From Terriglobia bacterium (lineage in GTDB: Bacteria > Acidobacteriota > Terriglobia > Bryobacterales > Bryobacteraceae), in the NCBI GenBank assembly GCA_020073265.1, contig JAIQFN010000003.1, forward strand, positions 1-64,000: a DNA stretch of 64,000 nucleotides, in the 5' to 3' direction. Shown here piece after piece: positions 8,411-17,359 of the stretch. The notes below the pieces were generated by a model. The model saw nothing but the letters and a program-made list of their open reading frames with translations, did not search any database and was not told the origin of the DNA. How positions within the stretch are numbered: the stretch's first letter is position 1; every line of letters begins with the position of its first letter. The translations under genes and the position numbers were made by a program.

Positions 8411-8956
8411 ATGGATGTTGCGGCGAGACGAGAGCGGGATTCTTTGCAGGAACGAGATCGGCTGGCGCACTTCGAGCATCTGGTGGTCCCCCACATGCCG
8501 GCTGCCTACAACCTGGCGCGCTGGCTGACCCGCAACGATCACGACGCCGAAGACGTGGTTCAGGAGGCTTTTCTGCGCGCGTATCGATTTTTCGACGGCT
8601 TTCACGGCGGCGACAGTCGCGCTTGGCTGTTGGCCATTGTGCGCAATACCTGCTACACCTGGCTTGAGCAGAATCGCCGGCCGTCGCTGTCGCTGGAGGA
8701 GAGCCTGCCCGAGCCGCAGTCTGCCGATCCGAGTCCGGAGGCGTTGCTGCTCGAACGCCTGGACCGCGAGCTGCTCCGCCGGGCGATAGAGAAGCTGCCG
8801 CCCGAGTTCCGCGAGGCTATCGTGCTGCGCGAGATGGAAGGCCTGTCTTACAAGGAAATCGCCGCGATCACGGGCGCGCCGATAGGCACCGTGATGTCGC
8901 GGCTGGGGCGGGCGCGCAGTCGTCTTTTGCAACTGCTCACGGGAGGTAGCGCATGA
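8411..8956 (+). CDS. ECF-type RNA polymerase sigma factor
   Basis: This 181-residue protein has region 2 with DAEDVVQEAFLRAYRFF and region 4 with a helix-turn-helix (LPPEFREAIVLREMEGLSYKEIA split over residues 126-150, then GTVMSRLGRAR). This is the standard layout of an extracytoplasmic-function sigma factor. Its last four bases (ATGA) overlap the start of an anti-sigma factor gene, the usual translational coupling for such pairs. A TAAAAT at 8381-8386 may be a -10 box. The regulon cannot be read from the sequence. Confidence 0.94.
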   Translation: MDVAARRERDSLQERDRLAHFEHLVVPHMPAAYNLARWLTRNDHDAEDVVQEAFLRAYRFFDGFHGGDSRAWLLAIVRNTCYTWLEQNRRPSLSLEESLPEPQSADPSPEALLLERLDRELLRRAIEKLPPEFREAIVLREMEGLSYKEIAAITGAPIGTVMSRLGRARSRLLQLLTGGSA

Positions 8957-9726
8957 ATTGCGAAGAAGCGCGGGCGCTGCTTACCGCCTACGTCGACGGC
9001 GAGCTGGACCTGATCCACAGCCTCGAGATCGAGAAGCACATCGAAGCTTGCGAGGCCTGCCGGCGTTCGGTGGAAAATCAAAGGACGCTGCGGTTCGCCA
9101 TCGAACGTTCATCCTTGCGTTACGAGCCGACCGCGGCTATCGAAGGTCGCATCGAAACTGCGTTGCGCAGTTCCGCACCGCCGAACACTCGCACCCAGCG
9201 CGGCCGCTGGCCCTGGATCGCAATCGCCGCAGGAGTCCTGCTGGCCACGTTCATTGTGGGCCGCTGGCCGTTCGGTGTCCAGCCCGCCGTGGACAACATG
9301 GTCGCTCAGGAAATTCTGGACAGCCATCTGCGCTCGCTGCTGCCCGGACACCTGACCGACGTTCAGTCGTCCGATCGCCACACGGTGAAGCCCTGGTTCA
9401 GCGGCCGGACCGATTTCTCGCCGCCGGTGGAAGACTTCGCCGCGCAAGGTTTCCGGCTTATCGGCGGCCGCCTGGATTCAGTCTCCGGCCGCACCGTGGC
9501 AGCACTGGTCTACCAGCACCGCCAGCATTCCATCAACCTGTACGTCTGGCCCTTGCCTGGCGCGCCGGACGCATCTGCAACTTCGACCGCTCGCCAAGGC
9601 TACAACTTGATCCACTGGACGCAAGCGGGCTTGAGCTACTGGCTGGCCTCTGATCTGAACGCGGAGGAATTGCAGTCCTTGGCTACGCTCCTGCGCAGGG
9701 CGCTCGCTAACGCTTCAGCTCCGTGA
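8953..9726 (+). CDS. Zinc-finger (ZAS) anti-sigma factor, membrane-bound
   Basis: This 257-residue protein begins MNCEEARALLTAYVDGEL and carries the anti-sigma zinc motif HIEACEAC (H..C..C, near residues 31-38). One membrane helix lies at about residues 88-105, followed by a roughly 150-residue extracytoplasmic domain of unknown fold. It should bind and hold the ECF sigma factor encoded immediately upstream (4-base overlap) until an envelope signal releases it. Its 3' end overlaps the convergent lipoprotein gene by 20 bases. Confidence 0.9.
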   Translation: MNCEEARALLTAYVDGELDLIHSLEIEKHIEACEACRRSVENQRTLRFAIERSSLRYEPTAAIEGRIETALRSSAPPNTRTQRGRWPWIAIAAGVLLATFIVGRWPFGVQPAVDNMVAQEILDSHLRSLLPGHLTDVQSSDRHTVKPWFSGRTDFSPPVEDFAAQGFRLIGGRLDSVSGRTVAALVYQHRQHSINLYVWPLPGAPDASATSTARQGYNLIHWTQAGLSYWLASDLNAEELQSLATLLRRALANASAP

Positions 9727-10120
9727 CTGGAATGTTCACGCGATAGAGCGGCGTGCCGGCGGAGCCGAGCAGCTCGAAGACGCCTCCGACGCTGGGCGGC
9801 CCGTCCTGCCCTCCCAGAAACGTGACCGAGCGCGCCGACACCGCACCGTTCGAAATCCGCCCGTCGCGCGTCCAGTGCCAGGCGCCCGATTCGAGCCGCG
9901 TGGGCGAGCCGACCGCGAAGCGCAGGTCGACCGTCAAGATCGACGAAGTGTCGCTGAACATGGCCTGCGCCGCCAGCCGATCGCCGTCGCGCGTTCCTCG
10001 CAGGCTCTGCAGCCGGAAGAGCGACAAGTTTTCGTGCTTGGAAAGATCCTCGACAGCCGGCCGTTTCGATCCGCTACACGCGGTAAGCAGCAGCAAAGCG
10101 CAAAAGATCCGGCCCGTCAT
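9707..10120 (-). CDS. Small lipoprotein of unknown function
   Basis: This 137-residue protein has the signal MTGRIFCALLLLTACSG, with lipobox LLTAC and Cys at residue 15. The mature part, rich in Ser, Gly and Arg, shows beta-strand-like alternation (VDLRFAVGSPTRL, WHWTRDGRISNG) but no family that I recognise. A TATAAG box lies on this strand at 10132-10127, six bases before ATG 10120, with no ribosome site between, so the message is probably leaderless. It follows the lectin-like gene on the same strand after 60 bases. Confidence 0.72.
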   Translation of the reverse strand: MTGRIFCALLLLTACSGSKRPAVEDLSKHENLSLFRLQSLRGTRDGDRLAAQAMFSDTSSILTVDLRFAVGSPTRLESGAWHWTRDGRISNGAVSARSVTFLGGQDGPPSVGGVFELLGSAGTPLYRVNIPVTELKR

Positions 10121-10180
10121 GCTTCACTTATACACTATGGGAAGCCGGGCCGAACGCCGAACACCCGCGGGATCTCGGCG

Positions 10181-10579
10181 TCAGTGGCCAGCGCCCACCG
10201 CCGAGACACTGGTGACGACTAAGGTGAGCACGGTGTCGCCGCCACGGCTGTCCGTCGAGTCTCCGGCCGCCACAGTGGTGACGATCCCCGCCGTGCTATC
10301 CAGCATGATGGTCGAATTCTGGAAGGGTCCGTTGGACCCGTTCTTGCTGTTCTGGAACAACAGGCTCAACTGCGTGGGTTGCCGCGTCGAGCCGGACAAA
10401 GTAGTCGAGCCGTCCGACTGCTTCATCTGGATGCCTTCGCCTGATCCGCTAAAGGTCCCCAGCGTTTTCCCGTTCTGAGAAACGGTGACGCGCTGTTGAA
10501 GATCTCCGTTGGCGACGCAACTGAGCTGGTAGTTCGATTCGGAAGCGATCTTGACGGTAATCGGGTTGGAATGAGTCAT
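10181..10579 (-). CDS. Small beta-rich protein, possible LecB-like lectin
   Basis: This 132-residue protein has no signal peptide. It is Ser/Thr/Gly-rich with regular beta-strand spacing. The segment VTVSQNGKTLGTFSG and a late acidic loop (D107, D110, D115 in GDSTDSRGGD, followed by VLTLVV) recall the calcium-binding loop of fucose-binding LecB-type lectins, though one expected acidic residue is Arg. This is weak, eye-level similarity. An AGGAGG ribosome site sits seven bases before ATG 10579, among the strongest in the window, and a good promoter lies upstream, so it may be well expressed. The next gene upstream on the same strand is a GH20 hexosaminidase, which fits a carbohydrate theme. 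Confidence 0.65.
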   Translation of the reverse strand: MTHSNPITVKIASESNYQLSCVANGDLQQRVTVSQNGKTLGTFSGSGEGIQMKQSDGSTTLSGSTRQPTQLSLLFQNSKNGSNGPFQNSTIMLDSTAGIVTTVAAGDSTDSRGGDTVLTLVVTSVSAVGAGH

Positions 10580-10661
10580 TGCAAACCTCCTGCTACGGTG
10601 GTGAGTTTTTCGTGGGTCCCGGACGAATGCCGACGGGCGTGGAGGCTCCACGCAGGTGGGA

Positions 10662-10696
10662 TGCCTAAGTATAGGCACAGTGCCGAGAAATTGCAA
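10662..10696 (-). promoter_or_regulatory. Promoter with overlapping palindrome for the lectin-like gene
   Basis: On the minus strand TTGCAA (10696-10691) and TATACT (10673-10668) are separated by 17 bases. A perfect 6-bp inverted repeat with a 4-base loop (TGCCTA..TAGGCA, 10662-10677) covers the -10 box and could be an operator. Confidence 0.6.
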
Positions 10697-10714
10697 TGGT
10701 GTTTTTCGGAGCTC

Positions 10715-12703
10715 TCAGCGCGCAGCCGCTTCCACCAGTTTCTGAACCGGCGGCGCCACCGCCAACCTTAGCTCGAAGCGGAGTTTCTGTGCGTTCTCCA
10801 AAAACTTGCGCTGTTCGGCCAGCCAGGCGGCGGGCGGGCGCTGGCCGCGATCCAGATAGTCCAGCGCTTCCAGCCCGATCGAACCCAGCCGGCCGAGGTC
10901 CTGAGACAACGGGATGTCTTCTTTCAGCAGAAACGATGCTTCGAGAATCGGTTGCAGCCTTTGGGGATTGTCGCGCCAGAGAATGAGCCAGGCGCGAAGC
11001 CCGGCGTGATCCATCCCATCCACCAGCGCTGCAAATTCGCGAGCCACCCTGCTCTCCGGACGCGCTGCATCCACCAGGCGGTTCAGCGGAGTCTCCTGCG
11101 TATACTTGTGCGTCCTGGTGCGTTGCCCCAGATTGGCCGGCTCCACCACGTCGGCCAGCGTCTTGAGCGGCTGGATGGAATGGCCGCCCGCCAGCCGTTC
11201 CAGCATGGTGTGGTAGCTCGAATGATGCGTCAGCCCCAGCCAATCCAGATTGCGGCTCACCGCCTCCAGCCGCCGGTACATGGACGCAACATCCTTCACC
11301 TCCTCGGGCGACCAGAACCGCTCGGCGATGGCGGCGGTGCGCGGCCAGATGCGCGAATCGACATTCTCCGCGCTGATGTATTCGCCCCACATCGCAACTT
11401 CGCCGCCCAGAATGCGCGCCTGCTCCTGGCCCGTCAGCCCGTTGGATTCTCGTTCGTGCGGATCCACCGCATAGAGAACCGAGGCCGGCTCCATGTGGTC
11501 CAGGTAGTAACCGGAAGACAGGATGGTCGAGTAGCCCAGTCGCGCCGCTTCGGCCAGCGATTTCTGACCGCGCCAGGACTGCATCGCGATGTCCTTCGGC
11601 AGATCCGGATCCAGGATCTCGTCCCAACCTTCCATGCGCTTGCCGTATTTCGCGAGGATGGACTGCACGCGCCGGTTGAAGTAGGCCTGCAGATCGTGAT
11701 CGTCCTTGAGCTTGTGCTCGCGCAGGAAGGCGCGGATGTGCGCGCTCGATCCCCACTGCTTGCCGTTCACCTCGTCCCCACCGATGTGGAAATACCGATC
11801 GGGAAACAGTGGGGCCATCTCGCCGATGAACGCGTCCAGGAATTCATACGTGGATTCGCGAGTGGGGTCCATGGTGGCATCGAACACGCCCCAGTGCCGC
11901 CCGATTTCGTACGGGCCGGGCGCACTCGCGAGCGCCGGATATCCAACCAGCCAACTGGTGGTGTGGCCGGGAACATCGAACTCCGGAACCACGCGGATGC
12001 CTCGGTCACGCGCATAACCGATCAGATCGCGCACTTGTTCCTGCGTGTAGTAATGACCATCGGAGCCGAATCCCTGCAGCTTTGGAAACCGCTGGCTCTC
12101 GATGCGAAAGCCCTGATCGTCGGCCAGATGCCAGTGGAAGACATTGAGCTTCACCGCTGCCATTCCGTCCAGGTTGCGCTTTACGACTTCGATGGGAATC
12201 CAGTGCCGCGAGACATCCAGGAGCAGTCCGCGCCACTGGAAGCGCGGATGATCTTCGATAGCCACGGCGGGGGCGGCGAATCCCTCGGGAGTCGCTTCCA
12301 CCAGTTGCAGGAATGTCTCGATGCCGCGCAGAACGCCGAGCGGCGAGGGTGCGTCCAGCCGGGCTTGCTGGCCGGTGACGCCCAGCCGGTAGCTCTCATC
12401 CTCGCCGAGTTGCTGGATGGCTTCGCCGGCGTGATCGCAATAGATCAGGAGCGTAGCCCGTGACGGATCCTCGATGGGCGCTGCGGCGAGCGGTATTCCG
12501 GTCTGCAGTGCGAGGCGCGCCATCAACCGTTCGGCAGCGGCGCGCACGCGCGGCTCCGAGTAGCCGGTGAGCGCAACCTGGAAAGTCTGGCCGATCGCCA
12601 GGCTTCCTTGCCCTGTCGAGATCTTCGCCGGCCACGGCATCAGGTCCGGTTCCCCCGCGAAGAGACCGGCGGCGATCAGAAGCGCGGCGGCAAGCTTCAT
12701 CAT
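10715..12703 (-). CDS. Secreted beta-N-acetylhexosaminidase (GH20)
   Basis: This 662-residue protein has a signal peptide (MMKLAAALLIAAGLFAG), an N-terminal GH20b domain (about residues 20-145), a GH20 barrel starting near RFQWRGLLLDVSRHW, and a C-terminal helical extension of about 170 residues. The catalytic Asp-Glu pair is D310-E311 in HIGGDEV, and FHWHLADDQGFR is also typical. It should remove terminal GlcNAc or GalNAc from chitin fragments or glycans by substrate-assisted catalysis in the periplasm or outside the cell. The start overlaps the upstream gene's stop by four bases (ATGA). A lectin-like gene follows downstream. Confidence 0.94.
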   Translation of the reverse strand: MMKLAAALLIAAGLFAGEPDLMPWPAKISTGQGSLAIGQTFQVALTGYSEPRVRAAAERLMARLALQTGIPLAAAPIEDPSRATLLIYCDHAGEAIQQLGEDESYRLGVTGQQARLDAPSPLGVLRGIETFLQLVEATPEGFAAPAVAIEDHPRFQWRGLLLDVSRHWIPIEVVKRNLDGMAAVKLNVFHWHLADDQGFRIESQRFPKLQGFGSDGHYYTQEQVRDLIGYARDRGIRVVPEFDVPGHTTSWLVGYPALASAPGPYEIGRHWGVFDATMDPTRESTYEFLDAFIGEMAPLFPDRYFHIGGDEVNGKQWGSSAHIRAFLREHKLKDDHDLQAYFNRRVQSILAKYGKRMEGWDEILDPDLPKDIAMQSWRGQKSLAEAARLGYSTILSSGYYLDHMEPASVLYAVDPHERESNGLTGQEQARILGGEVAMWGEYISAENVDSRIWPRTAAIAERFWSPEEVKDVASMYRRLEAVSRNLDWLGLTHHSSYHTMLERLAGGHSIQPLKTLADVVEPANLGQRTRTHKYTQETPLNRLVDAARPESRVAREFAALVDGMDHAGLRAWLILWRDNPQRLQPILEASFLLKEDIPLSQDLGRLGSIGLEALDYLDRGQRPPAAWLAEQRKFLENAQKLRFELRLAVAPPVQKLVEAAAR

Positions 12704-13188
12704 TGGCCGAGTTTCGCCGGCGCGAAGAAGTCGAGCGGCTTCAAAGAGACCACCTTCCACTTCTTTTTCTGTTTTCGCAGCTCGCAGTGGATCACCTCGC
12801 GGCGCCGCACAATGGGACCGTCCTGCAGCAGGCTGCGAACCTCCAGGTACCAGTCCAGATCGAGGGTGCGCCGGGCATCGTCGCCTTCATTGCGAATCGG
12901 CTCTATTGAGGATGTGACCTCGGCCTGATTGACCAGCGCGGTCACCTGGTCCCTCAGCGTGTCGAAACCCGGCATGTCCTTATCAATCGCATCCATGAAC
13001 TCGGGAACATTGACCGCGGTCAGCGCCGCGGCCATGGATGCCACGACGTCCAGTACGTCCGCCTGCGAGTCACCGTAAAGCGGCAGCAGGCTGACACAAA
13101 CCAGTATGGGCAGGGTCACCAGGTGGCGTACGCACTCCTGCGTGCTGCGTTCACACGCGGGTGAACGCCTACGTTCGATAGCTGGCAT
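12700..13188 (-). CDS. Secreted protein of unknown function, coupled to GH20
   Basis: This is a hypothetical protein of about 160 residues. From ATG 13188 it has a basic head followed by a hydrophobic segment (LPILVCVSLLPLYG), then a compact alpha/beta domain that recalls SnoaL/NTF2-like folds (LDWYLEVRSLL, WKVVSLKPLDFF); that resemblance is tentative. The basic head is encoded by a dispersed palindromic repeat (13123-13169), so the original start may be GTG 13119 just after it. The gene overlaps the argJ stop region upstream and the GH20 start downstream (ATGA), so all three are one operon strand. Confidence 0.6.
   Translation of the reverse strand: MPAIERRRSPACERSTQECVRHLVTLPILVCVSLLPLYGDSQADVLDVVASMAAALTAVNVPEFMDAIDKDMPGFDTLRDQVTALVNQAEVTSSIEPIRNEGDDARRTLDLDWYLEVRSLLQDGPIVRRREVIHCELRKQKKKWKVVSLKPLDFFAPAKLGQ
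13123..13169. repeat. Dispersed double-hairpin repeat, copy B
   Basis: A 47-base unit, GTGGCG followed by two adjacent stem-loops, matches the same layout at 43390-43436. The first stem is nearly identical between copies. The second stem differs in sequence but pairs perfectly in both (GCGTTCAC with GTGAACGC here). It lies at the argJ 3' end and runs into the next coding region. Confidence 0.7.
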
Positions 13189-14347
13189 TAATCTCAATGT
13201 ACTTTTCCGTCAGATCACAAGTCCAGAAACGCGCGCTGCCCGTTCCCCTGCCATGCAGGACGATGCGAATCAGGCACTCGGCCGCATCCAGCTTCTTCTT
13301 CAATTCTGCCTCGGAGAAATCCGCCGCTAATCCCGCGCGGCAAACCGCCACGCCTTGCAAATCGATATCCACCTTGGAGGGATCCAGCGCCACACCGGCA
13401 TTGCCTGCCGCCATGAGAATGCGGCCCCAGTTCGGATCCGACCCCGCGATCGCAGTCTTGACCAGCGGCGAATTCGCGATGCTGCGCGCGATCCGTTCCG
13501 CCGCGTCATCCCCGGCTGCTCCGCTCACTTCGATGGTGACGAGCTTCCGCGCACCCTCGCCATCCCGCGCGATCTGTCGCGCCAGGTCCTCCATCACCTC
13601 CGTCAAAGCCGCCCCGATTTTCTTGCGCTCCTTTTCGTCCGGCTGCACGCCGCCGGCCCCGTTGGCGAGTACCAGCACCGTGTCGTTGGTGGACGTGTCG
13701 CCATCCACGCTCATCCGGTTGTAACTCGACGCCACGGCCTGGGTCAGCATCGACGACAACGCCGCGGGCGGGACAGCCGCGTCCAGCATGACGAATCCCA
13801 GCGTGGTCGCCATATTGGGCTGCATCATGCCCGCGCCTTTGGTCATTCCCGCGATCCGGACCGTTCCACGCTTCAGCCGCACTTGCGAATGCGACGCCTT
13901 CATCCGCGTGTCGGTGGTCATGATCGCCTTTGCAACGTCGTCGAAGCGTCCCGGCGCCAGGCCTGCCACCAGCTCGGGCAGTGCGTTGGTGATGAGCCGC
14001 GCCTCGAGTTCCACGCCGATCACGCCCGTGGACGCCGGAAAAACCTCCTCGGCCGCCACCCGCAGGTGCTTGGCGACGGCGTCACAGCAGGCAATAGCCA
14101 CGCGGTCGCCGGTGCGCGTCGCGCAATTGGCGTTGCCGGCGTTGATCAATACCGCGCTCACACGCCCGCGCGATTTCGTCAGGTTAAAACGCGCGATCCG
14201 CACCGGCGCGGCTTGCACGCGGTTTTGCGTGAAGACCGCCGCGGCCGACGCCGGCGTATCGGAAACAATCAGACCCAGGTCGGGCTTCTTCTCTTTCCGG
14301 ATTCCAGCGTAAGCCGACGAATATCGATAGCCTGCGGGAAGCTTCAC
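13169..14347 (-). CDS. argJ: Bifunctional ornithine acetyltransferase/N-acetylglutamate synthase
   Basis: This 392-residue ArgJ has the self-cleavage site NMATTLGF, with cleavage between Ala and Thr, where the new N-terminal Thr is the nucleophile. It is preceded by KGAGMMQP. The C-terminus ends INASYRT, the conserved tail. The enzyme recycles the acetyl group between ornithine and glutamate in the arginine pathway. Length and motifs are complete. Its ATG overlaps the fmt stop by four bases. No other arg gene lies in the window. Confidence 0.96.
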   Translation of the reverse strand: MKLPAGYRYSSAYAGIRKEKKPDLGLIVSDTPASAAAVFTQNRVQAAPVRIARFNLTKSRGRVSAVLINAGNANCATRTGDRVAIACCDAVAKHLRVAAEEVFPASTGVIGVELEARLITNALPELVAGLAPGRFDDVAKAIMTTDTRMKASHSQVRLKRGTVRIAGMTKGAGMMQPNMATTLGFVMLDAAVPPAALSSMLTQAVASSYNRMSVDGDTSTNDTVLVLANGAGGVQPDEKERKKIGAALTEVMEDLARQIARDGEGARKLVTIEVSGAAGDDAAERIARSIANSPLVKTAIAGSDPNWGRILMAAGNAGVALDPSKVDIDLQGVAVCRAGLAADFSEAELKKKLDAAECLIRIVLHGRGTGSARFWTCDLTEKYIEINASYRT

Positions 14348-15282
14348 TCGCTCTCCTCTCCCAAAGTTTCATTCTCGTTCAGACGCTGCCCGTTGAGAAA
14401 CGCCTCGCCGGACATGCGCTTGCGCCCTTCAATCTGCACTTCCACGAGTTCCAGCGCGGTGCCTTCTCCGCAAACGGCCAGCAAGTGTTTCTTTTGCGGC
14501 ACCAGCTGTCCGGGCTCGCCAGGCACCTCCGTCGCCACCCTCGCCTTCCAGACGTGGAATAGGTGCCCGCGGAAATAGCTGTAAGCCCCCGGCCACGGCA
14601 AGAAACCGCGCGCGCGATTGAAGATTTTCCGGGCCTGCCAATTCCACTCGATGACGCCGTCCTCTTTTTTCAGGATGGGCGCAAGCGACGCCTGCGAATG
14701 ATCCTGCGGCTGCGCAACAATCGACCCCGCCGCGAGGCCGGCCAGAGTTTCCACCAGCAGATCCGAGCCGGCGCGCGCCATCCGCACGCCCAGTTCGACG
14801 GCATCTTCCTCCGGACCGATCTCAGTTTCCCACTTGAGCAGCATGTCACCAGTGTCGAGCCCCGCGTCGATGCGTATGGTGGTGACTCCGGTGCGCGTCT
14901 CGCCGCTCGCAATCGCCCATTGGATCGGCGCGGCGCCCCGGTATTTGGGCAGCAGCGACGCATGCACATTGATGATGCCCAGCGGCGGGATGTCGATGAT
15001 GGATTGCGGAATGATCTGGCCGTAGCCGACAATCACCATCGCTTCCGGATGCATGCCGCGCAGTTGCTCGACAACTTCGGGCCTGCGCACGCGTTCGGGC
15101 TGATGCACCGTCAAGCCGAGGCGCAGCGCGGTCTCCTTCACCGGCGAAGCAGCCAGTTGCCCCCCGCGCCCTTTGGGCCGGTCAGGCTGGGTGTAGACCG
15201 ACAGCACGCGATGGCCCGCCGCCACCACGCGCTCCAGCGTAGGCACGGCAAACGACGGGGTGCCGAGAAAGATCAGATTCAT
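14344..15282 (-). CDS. fmt: Methionyl-tRNA formyltransferase
   Basis: This 312-residue protein begins MNLIFLGTPSFAVPTL and has the catalytic block NVHASLLPKYRGAAPIQWAI (Asn and His, with the Asp in GLDTGDML). An OB-like C-terminal domain follows from about residue 205. It formylates initiator Met-tRNA with 10-formyl-THF. It lies between def, 12 bases upstream, and argJ, which overlaps it. The def-fmt pair is a common operon because deformylase removes the group this enzyme adds. Confidence 0.97.
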   Translation of the reverse strand: MNLIFLGTPSFAVPTLERVVAAGHRVLSVYTQPDRPKGRGGQLAASPVKETALRLGLTVHQPERVRRPEVVEQLRGMHPEAMVIVGYGQIIPQSIIDIPPLGIINVHASLLPKYRGAAPIQWAIASGETRTGVTTIRIDAGLDTGDMLLKWETEIGPEEDAVELGVRMARAGSDLLVETLAGLAAGSIVAQPQDHSQASLAPILKKEDGVIEWNWQARKIFNRARGFLPWPGAYSYFRGHLFHVWKARVATEVPGEPGQLVPQKKHLLAVCGEGTALELVEVQIEGRKRMSGEAFLNGQRLNENETLGEESE

Positions 15283-15294
15283 GGTTGGAGGGGA

Positions 15295-15810
15295 TCAACC
15301 CCACTCCCCAGCCTTCGCCAGCTTCCGTACCTTGCGCCGGATCAAATCGCGCTTCAGCGCGCTGACGTGCGAGATGTACAATCGCCCGTTGAGATGGTCG
15401 ATCTCGTGGCAGAACGCGCGCGCCAGCAGTTCCTCGCCGCTGGTCTCGAACGTCTCGCCTTTGATGTTCTGGGCGCGCACCGTCACCTTCCGCGGCCGCG
15501 TCACCTGCTCGCGAAATCCCGGCAGGCTCAAGCATCCCTCTTCGCCCGTCTGCATCTCCTCTTTACCGATGATCTCCGGGTTGATCAGGATAATCTTCTG
15601 CTGCGGATCCTCGGCCACAGACAGATCAATCACCGCGATGCGTTTCGAAATCCCGATCTGCGGCGCAGCCAATCCCACGCCTTTGGCCGCATACATGGAC
15701 TCGAACATGGCGTCAACCAGCCGGTGCAGCTCGGGAGAGTCGAAGTCCGTCACCGTTTCAGCTTGCTTTTCGAGCACCGGCTCGCCAAACATCACGATTG
15801 CGTACGTCAT
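15295..15810 (-). CDS. def: Peptide deformylase
   Basis: This 171-residue protein has all three deformylase motifs: GVGLAAPQIG, EGCLSLP and HEIDHLNG, which supply the metal-binding Cys and two His and the catalytic Glu. It removes formyl from nascent chains. Its ATG shares a base with the aroC stop (TGATG at 15812-15808), which indicates coupled translation. fmt follows after 12 bases. Confidence 0.97.
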   Translation of the reverse strand: MTYAIVMFGEPVLEKQAETVTDFDSPELHRLVDAMFESMYAAKGVGLAAPQIGISKRIAVIDLSVAEDPQQKIILINPEIIGKEEMQTGEEGCLSLPGFREQVTRPRKVTVRAQNIKGETFETSGEELLARAFCHEIDHLNGRLYISHVSALKRDLIRRKVRKLAKAGEWG

Positions 15811-16982
15811 CAGAAGTTCTTGACCTGCTCCTGATAGCCTTCGAAGTTGCGGCGGGTCTCATCGAGCGAGTCGCCTCCGAATTTTTCCAAGAACGCCTGC
15901 GCCAGCACGATGGCCACCATGGCTTCGCCGATCACCGCCGCGGCGGGCACCACGCACACGTCGCTGCGTTCGTAAGCCGCCAGCGCCGGCTCGCGCGTCA
16001 CCAGGTCCACCGATTCGAGCGGCCTCCGCAGCGTCGAAATCGGCTTCAGAAATCCGCGCACCACCACGTCCTGGCCGTTGGTCATGCCGCCCTCCAACCC
16101 CCCGGCGCGATTGGCCCCTCGCGTGAAGCGCCGCTCTTCCCGATTGTAGTGAATGGTGTCCTGCACCTTCGACCCGAACGACGCCGCGCCCTCGGCCGCG
16201 AATCCCACTTCAACGCCCTTCACCGCCTGCATCGAAACGATGGCCTGGGCCAGCCGCCCGTCAAGCCGGGAATCCCAAGTGATGTGCGACCCGAGACCGA
16301 CCGGCAGGTTGTGCGCCACCACTTCGAACACGCCGCCCACCGTGTCGCCCGTCCGGTAGGTGTGGTCCACCACTTCCTTCATCTGCTTTTCGGTTTCCGG
16401 GTCGACGCAGGACAGGAACACGTCGTCTCTTTCGCTGAGCGCCACCAGTTCTTCCCAGCGTGCCTGCCGCTGCAAGCGCACTTCACCGACGCCGATCACG
16501 TGACTCAACACGCGAATGCCGAACTGGCCCAGGAAAATCTTCGCCAGCCCGCCGACTGCCACGCGCGCCGTGGTTTCCCGCGCGCTGGCGCGTTCCAGGA
16601 TGTAGCGCGCCTCCGGCAGATTGTACTTGATCGCTCCCGCCAGATCCGCATGCCCCGGGCGCGGGCGCGTCACCGGCTTGCGCTTGTCCTCGGCGCCCTC
16701 GGCGTCCTCCACCGGAAGCACTTCGGTCCAGTTCTTCCAGTCCTTGTTCTGGATGATCATGGCGATGGGCGATCCGATGGTTTTCGAATGCCGCACGCCG
16801 GCCACGATCTCGACGCGGTCCGCTTCGATCTTCATGCGCCCGCCCCGGCCGTATCCCTGCTGGCGCCGCCACAACTCGCGGTTAATGACGTCGAGCGATA
16901 CCGGAATGCCCGCCGGCAAACCCGTCAGGGTCGCGACCAGGCATTCTCCATGGGATTCTCCGGCTGTCTCAAAGCGAAGCAT
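15810..16982 (-). CDS. aroC: Chorismate synthase
   Basis: This 390-residue protein begins MLRFETAGESHGECLVATL and has the conserved GYGRGGRM, GSPIAM and SFGSKVQ segments of chorismate synthase. Using reduced FMN it converts EPSP to chorismate, the last step of the shikimate pathway. The length is standard. It is the first gene of the minus-strand run aroC-def-fmt-argJ and is separated by about 100 bases from a small hypothetical gene behind it. Confidence 0.96.
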   Translation of the reverse strand: MLRFETAGESHGECLVATLTGLPAGIPVSLDVINRELWRRQQGYGRGGRMKIEADRVEIVAGVRHSKTIGSPIAMIIQNKDWKNWTEVLPVEDAEGAEDKRKPVTRPRPGHADLAGAIKYNLPEARYILERASARETTARVAVGGLAKIFLGQFGIRVLSHVIGVGEVRLQRQARWEELVALSERDDVFLSCVDPETEKQMKEVVDHTYRTGDTVGGVFEVVAHNLPVGLGSHITWDSRLDGRLAQAIVSMQAVKGVEVGFAAEGAASFGSKVQDTIHYNREERRFTRGANRAGGLEGGMTNGQDVVVRGFLKPISTLRRPLESVDLVTREPALAAYERSDVCVVPAAAVIGEAMVAIVLAQAFLEKFGGDSLDETRRNFEGYQEQVKNF

Positions 16983-17080
16983 TCTGTGCGGGAAACACTA
17001 TCGTAGCGGAAAAACCGGCGGCGGTGGCTGGCGCCACTCTGGCGCGCGGCTGGGGAAGTCGTGAAGGGCGCCTGCGATGC

Positions 17081-17359
17081 TCAGGCGACGCCGATCTTCA
17101 TCGCCCGCAGGAACTGTTCGTCGTCCTCGGTGAGCTGGATCTCGCCGTTGGCCGAAACCGCCACCGGTTGAGCCGTCTCATTGACCTCGGCGTCCGGCTT
17201 CACGGCCGTCACTCCGATCGTGACCTCCAGCGCCAGCAACACGTCGTAACCCACACTCTTGATCTCGGCCAAGACCGCCGCGATCCGGTCGGATTCGCAC
17301 ACCGAGTCGTTGAATGCCGTCTGCAGCTCTTCCATCAGGTTCTGAAGTTCGGGTTTCAT
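17081..17359 (-). CDS. Small conserved-looking acidic protein, unknown
   Basis: This 92-residue acidic protein has a predicted helical N-terminal half (ELQNLMEELQTAFNDSV, RIAAVLAEIKSVGYDV) and a C-terminal part rich in Val, Asp and Glu ending FLRAMKIGV. I do not recognise the family. ATG 17359 is chosen over ATG 17386 because a purine-rich AAAGGTGG lies inside the longer version, 9-16 bases before the second ATG. It sits between aroC and the chemotaxis/motility block, both at moderate distance. Confidence 0.55.
   Translation of the reverse strand: MKPELQNLMEELQTAFNDSVCESDRIAAVLAEIKSVGYDVLLALEVTIGVTAVKPDAEVNETAQPVAVSANGEIQLTEDDEQFLRAMKIGVA

Noticed and set aside
8312-8932. Upstream extension of the phosphoesterase frame
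   Set aside because: It would run through the sigma-factor gene and hide the Tat signal that starts at 8311.
10952-12463. A 503-codon plus-strand frame opposite the GH20 gene
   Set aside because: Same reason. The GH20 motifs and signal peptide prove the minus-strand reading.
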